A stretch of 5,802 nucleotides of DNA from a bacterium (GTDB lineage: Bacteria > UBP15 > UBA6099 > DSWB01): assembly GCA_020061125.1 (NCBI GenBank), contig JAGUYV010000029.1, positions 1 through 5,802 on the forward strand, in the 5' to 3' direction. The notes below the pieces were generated by a model. That model did no database searches and was not told the DNA's origin. It was given only the letters and a program-made list of their open reading frames with translations. The position numbers and the translations under genes are program-made. Below are positions 4,156 to 5,802 of this stretch, piece after piece. Within the stretch, counting starts at the first letter, position 1, and the number at the start of each line of letters is the position of its first letter.

Positions 4156-5802
4156 ATGTTCCTGAAATCCGTTTCTCTCTACGGCTTCAAAACCTTCGCG
4201 GTCAAAACCGACTTCGAGTTCAAGCCGGGCCTCACCGCCATCGTCGGCCCGAACGGGTGCGGGAAAAGCAACCTGTTCGACGCCGTGGTCTGGGTGCTGG
4301 GCGAACAGAGCATGCGCTCCCTGCGCGGCCGCAAGATGGAAGAAGTCGTGTTCCACGGCAGCGACGCCAAGCGCCCCCTCGGCTTTGCGCAGGTCAAGCT
4401 CACCTTCGACAACGAAGAGGGCTACTTCCCTCTGCCCCACAGCGAAATCTCCATCGTGCGCCGCTTCTTCAAGTCCGGCGACAGCGAATTCGAAATTAAC
4501 GGCCAGCCCTGCCGCCTCAAGGACATCCACAACCTGCTCCTGGACACGGGCATGGGCAAGCTCAATTACTCGATCATCAACCAGGGCGATGTGGAATACA
4601 TCATCGGCCTCAACCCCACGGACCGCCGGGTGATCTTCGACGAGGCCGCGGGCATCAACAAGTTCAAAATCGAAAAGAAAAAGACCCTTCAGAAAATTAA
4701 AGACACCGACCAGAATGTGGCGCGGCTGCGCGACCTGCTCACGGACATCGAGGAACGCCTCGAACCCCTGCGCCTCCAGGCCGAGCAGGCCAAACGATAC
4801 GAAGACCTCATGGAGCAGATCGAGCGCCTCAAGCTGCGAGTGATGGCCGCGGAAATCAAGCGGCTCCTTGATCAGGTGAGCGCGCACGGCGACGCCGAAA
4901 ACGAGGTGCGCGGCATCGAGGAAAACGCGCGCGCGCGCATCAAGGAATACCGCGAAAAGCGCGCCGGACACCGCGAACTTCTGGCCGCGGCCCAGGTGGA
5001 GTTCAGCGCCGCGGGACAGAACCTGGGACAGCTCAAGGGCCGCCTCGAACACCATCAGCAGGCTCTGGACTTCCTGCGCAACGCCATCACGCAGTCCCGG
5101 CAGGCTAAGGAACGCCTCGAAAACGAGCTGCGCGGATACGACGCCCGCGCGGGCGAACTGCGCGCGGAAATCGAGAATCTCAAAAAGCGGCGCGAGACCA
5201 ATACTGTGGAAATCGCGCAGTTCGACGCGCAACTCAAATCCGCACTGCAGACAACGGGTGAGGACACGGGCGGCGACGGCGAGGAAGCCATCGGCCGCGA
5301 GATCAGCGCCCTGCGCAATGAACTGGATGCGTTGCGCGGCAGCCTCGAGGAGCGCCGTGCGGCCGTGTCCCGCGCCACGGACCGCGCAGAATCACTGGGC
5401 CGCGGTCTCACGGAAAAAAATGCGGAAATTCAAAAAGCTGAAAATGCGGTCAAGGGCATTGTGCGCCGCCTGGAGCAGTCCCGCACCGAACGCGACAGCG
5501 CCCGCGCTGAAGCCGACGCCGCGGCCGGCAAAATCGAAAAACTGCGCGCGGAGCAGCGCACTCTGCGTCTTGAAGAAGAAGACCTCACCGCGCAGAGGGA
5601 CGAGGCGCGCAGCGCCCTGGCGTATCAGCGCGCGCGCGCCGAGCATCTGGCCGCGGTGTCCCGCGCCGCGGAAAAGCAGACCGGCGACGAGCCGGACGGT
5701 TTGAGCCTGGGCGCGGACCGGCCTCTGCCTCTTGAACTGGAAATTGATCCCGGATACGAGCCTGCGGTGCGCCGCGCGCTCGGCGCCGTGCTCGACGCCT
5801 GG
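4156..5802 (+). CDS. smc: Chromosome segregation protein Smc, N-terminal half, cut by window edge
   Basis: Smc is the ATP-driven, ring-forming condensin subunit that, with ScpA and ScpB, extrudes DNA loops and helps separate sister chromosomes. The visible 549 codons begin MFLKSVSLYGFKTFA, the normal family start. Walker A is GPNGCGKSN (31-39). The head continues with WVLGEQSMRSLRG (46-58) and the Q-loop segment YSIINQGDVEYII (138-150, Q143). PTDRRVIFDEAAGINKFK then leads into the coiled-coil arm. The arm runs from about residue 170 to 507, rich in Glu, Arg, Ala and Leu, with a Gly-rich break at 366-375. At 513-549 the chain changes to a globular pattern (ELEIDPGYEPAVRRALG), the start of the hinge. 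The returning arm and the signature/Walker B half lie beyond the window. No Shine-Dalgarno is evident in the 27-nt gap before the ATG. The next gene may be ftsY, by analogy with Firmicutes. Confidence 0.97.
   Translation, partial: MFLKSVSLYGFKTFAVKTDFEFKPGLTAIVGPNGCGKSNLFDAVVWVLGEQSMRSLRGRKMEEVVFHGSDAKRPLGFAQVKLTFDNEEGYFPLPHSEISIVRRFFKSGDSEFEINGQPCRLKDIHNLLLDTGMGKLNYSIINQGDVEYIIGLNPTDRRVIFDEAAGINKFKIEKKKTLQKIKDTDQNVARLRDLLTDIEERLEPLRLQAEQAKRYEDLMEQIERLKLRVMAAEIKRLLDQVSAHGDAENEVRGIEENARARIKEYREKRAGHRELLAAAQVEFSAAGQNLGQLKGRLEHHQQALDFLRNAITQSRQAKERLENELRGYDARAGELRAEIENLKKRRETNTVEIAQFDAQLKSALQTTGEDTGGDGEEAIGREISALRNELDALRGSLEERRAAVSRATDRAESLGRGLTEKNAEIQKAENAVKGIVRRLEQSRTERDSARAEADAAAGKIEKLRAEQRTLRLEEEDLTAQRDEARSALAYQRARAEHLAAVSRAAEKQTGDEPDGLSLGADRPLPLELEIDPGYEPAVRRALGAVLDAW

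Noticed and set aside
3097-5232. A 711-codon open frame on the minus strand across acpP, rnc and smc
   Set aside because: It is antisense to three genes with unmistakable conserved proteins. Its Val/Phe/Ala/Leu-rich sequence is what reverse-complemented GC-rich Glu/Lys/Arg codons give, and it shows no recognisable domain.
1-5802. CRISPR array, tRNA/rRNA genes, insertion sequences, toxin-antitoxin or defence genes
   Set aside because: No repeat-spacer pattern, cloverleaf, rRNA-like stretch, terminal inverted repeats or defence-type domain was seen; the window is almost wholly taken up by recognised genes.

Overview
This GC-rich bacterial window reads as conserved housekeeping DNA rather than an accessory island. 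It holds one leftward transporter gene, cut by the left edge, and a tight rightward run of seven genes whose last member is cut by the right edge. No RNA gene, mobile element, CRISPR array or phage feature was seen. The taxon cannot be fixed from the sequence. The gene order (rsmD, coaD, coiled-coil gene, rpmF, acpP, rnc, smc) resembles a shortened version of the cluster I know from Clostridia-type Firmicutes. The very high GC at third codon positions would also suit a GC-rich candidate phylum or deltaproteobacterium-like lineage.

Layout. Positions 1-1313 (minus) encode a DHA2-type major facilitator (EmrB/QacA-like) drug-efflux family protein lacking its C-terminus. Positions 1314-1434 are a short divergent intergenic region with an AT-rich patch and a plausible sigma70-type promoter facing right. 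The rightward genes follow: rsmD (16S rRNA m2G966 methyltransferase), coaD (phosphopantetheine adenylyltransferase), a small DivIVA/SepIVA-like coiled-coil protein, rpmF (ribosomal protein L32), acpP (acyl carrier protein), rnc (RNase III) and the first 549 codons of smc (chromosome condensation ATPase). They overlap or lie at most 27 nt apart, so they are probably one transcription unit. It ties together ribosome building (RsmD, L32, RNase III), coenzyme A/ACP supply (CoaD makes the CoA precursor from which ACP takes its phosphopantetheine arm), and growth and segregation (coiled-coil protein, Smc).

The points most worth a second look are modest: a near-consensus promoter inside the coiled-coil gene, coinciding with a cluster of rare ATA codons and placed to boost rpmF-acpP-rnc-smc; an acyl carrier protein whose usual Asp-Ser-Leu prosthetic-group site reads Thr-Ser-Val; and a compacted gene order with no plsX or DUF177 gene beside rpmF. 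I found no convincing sign of a previously undescribed system.
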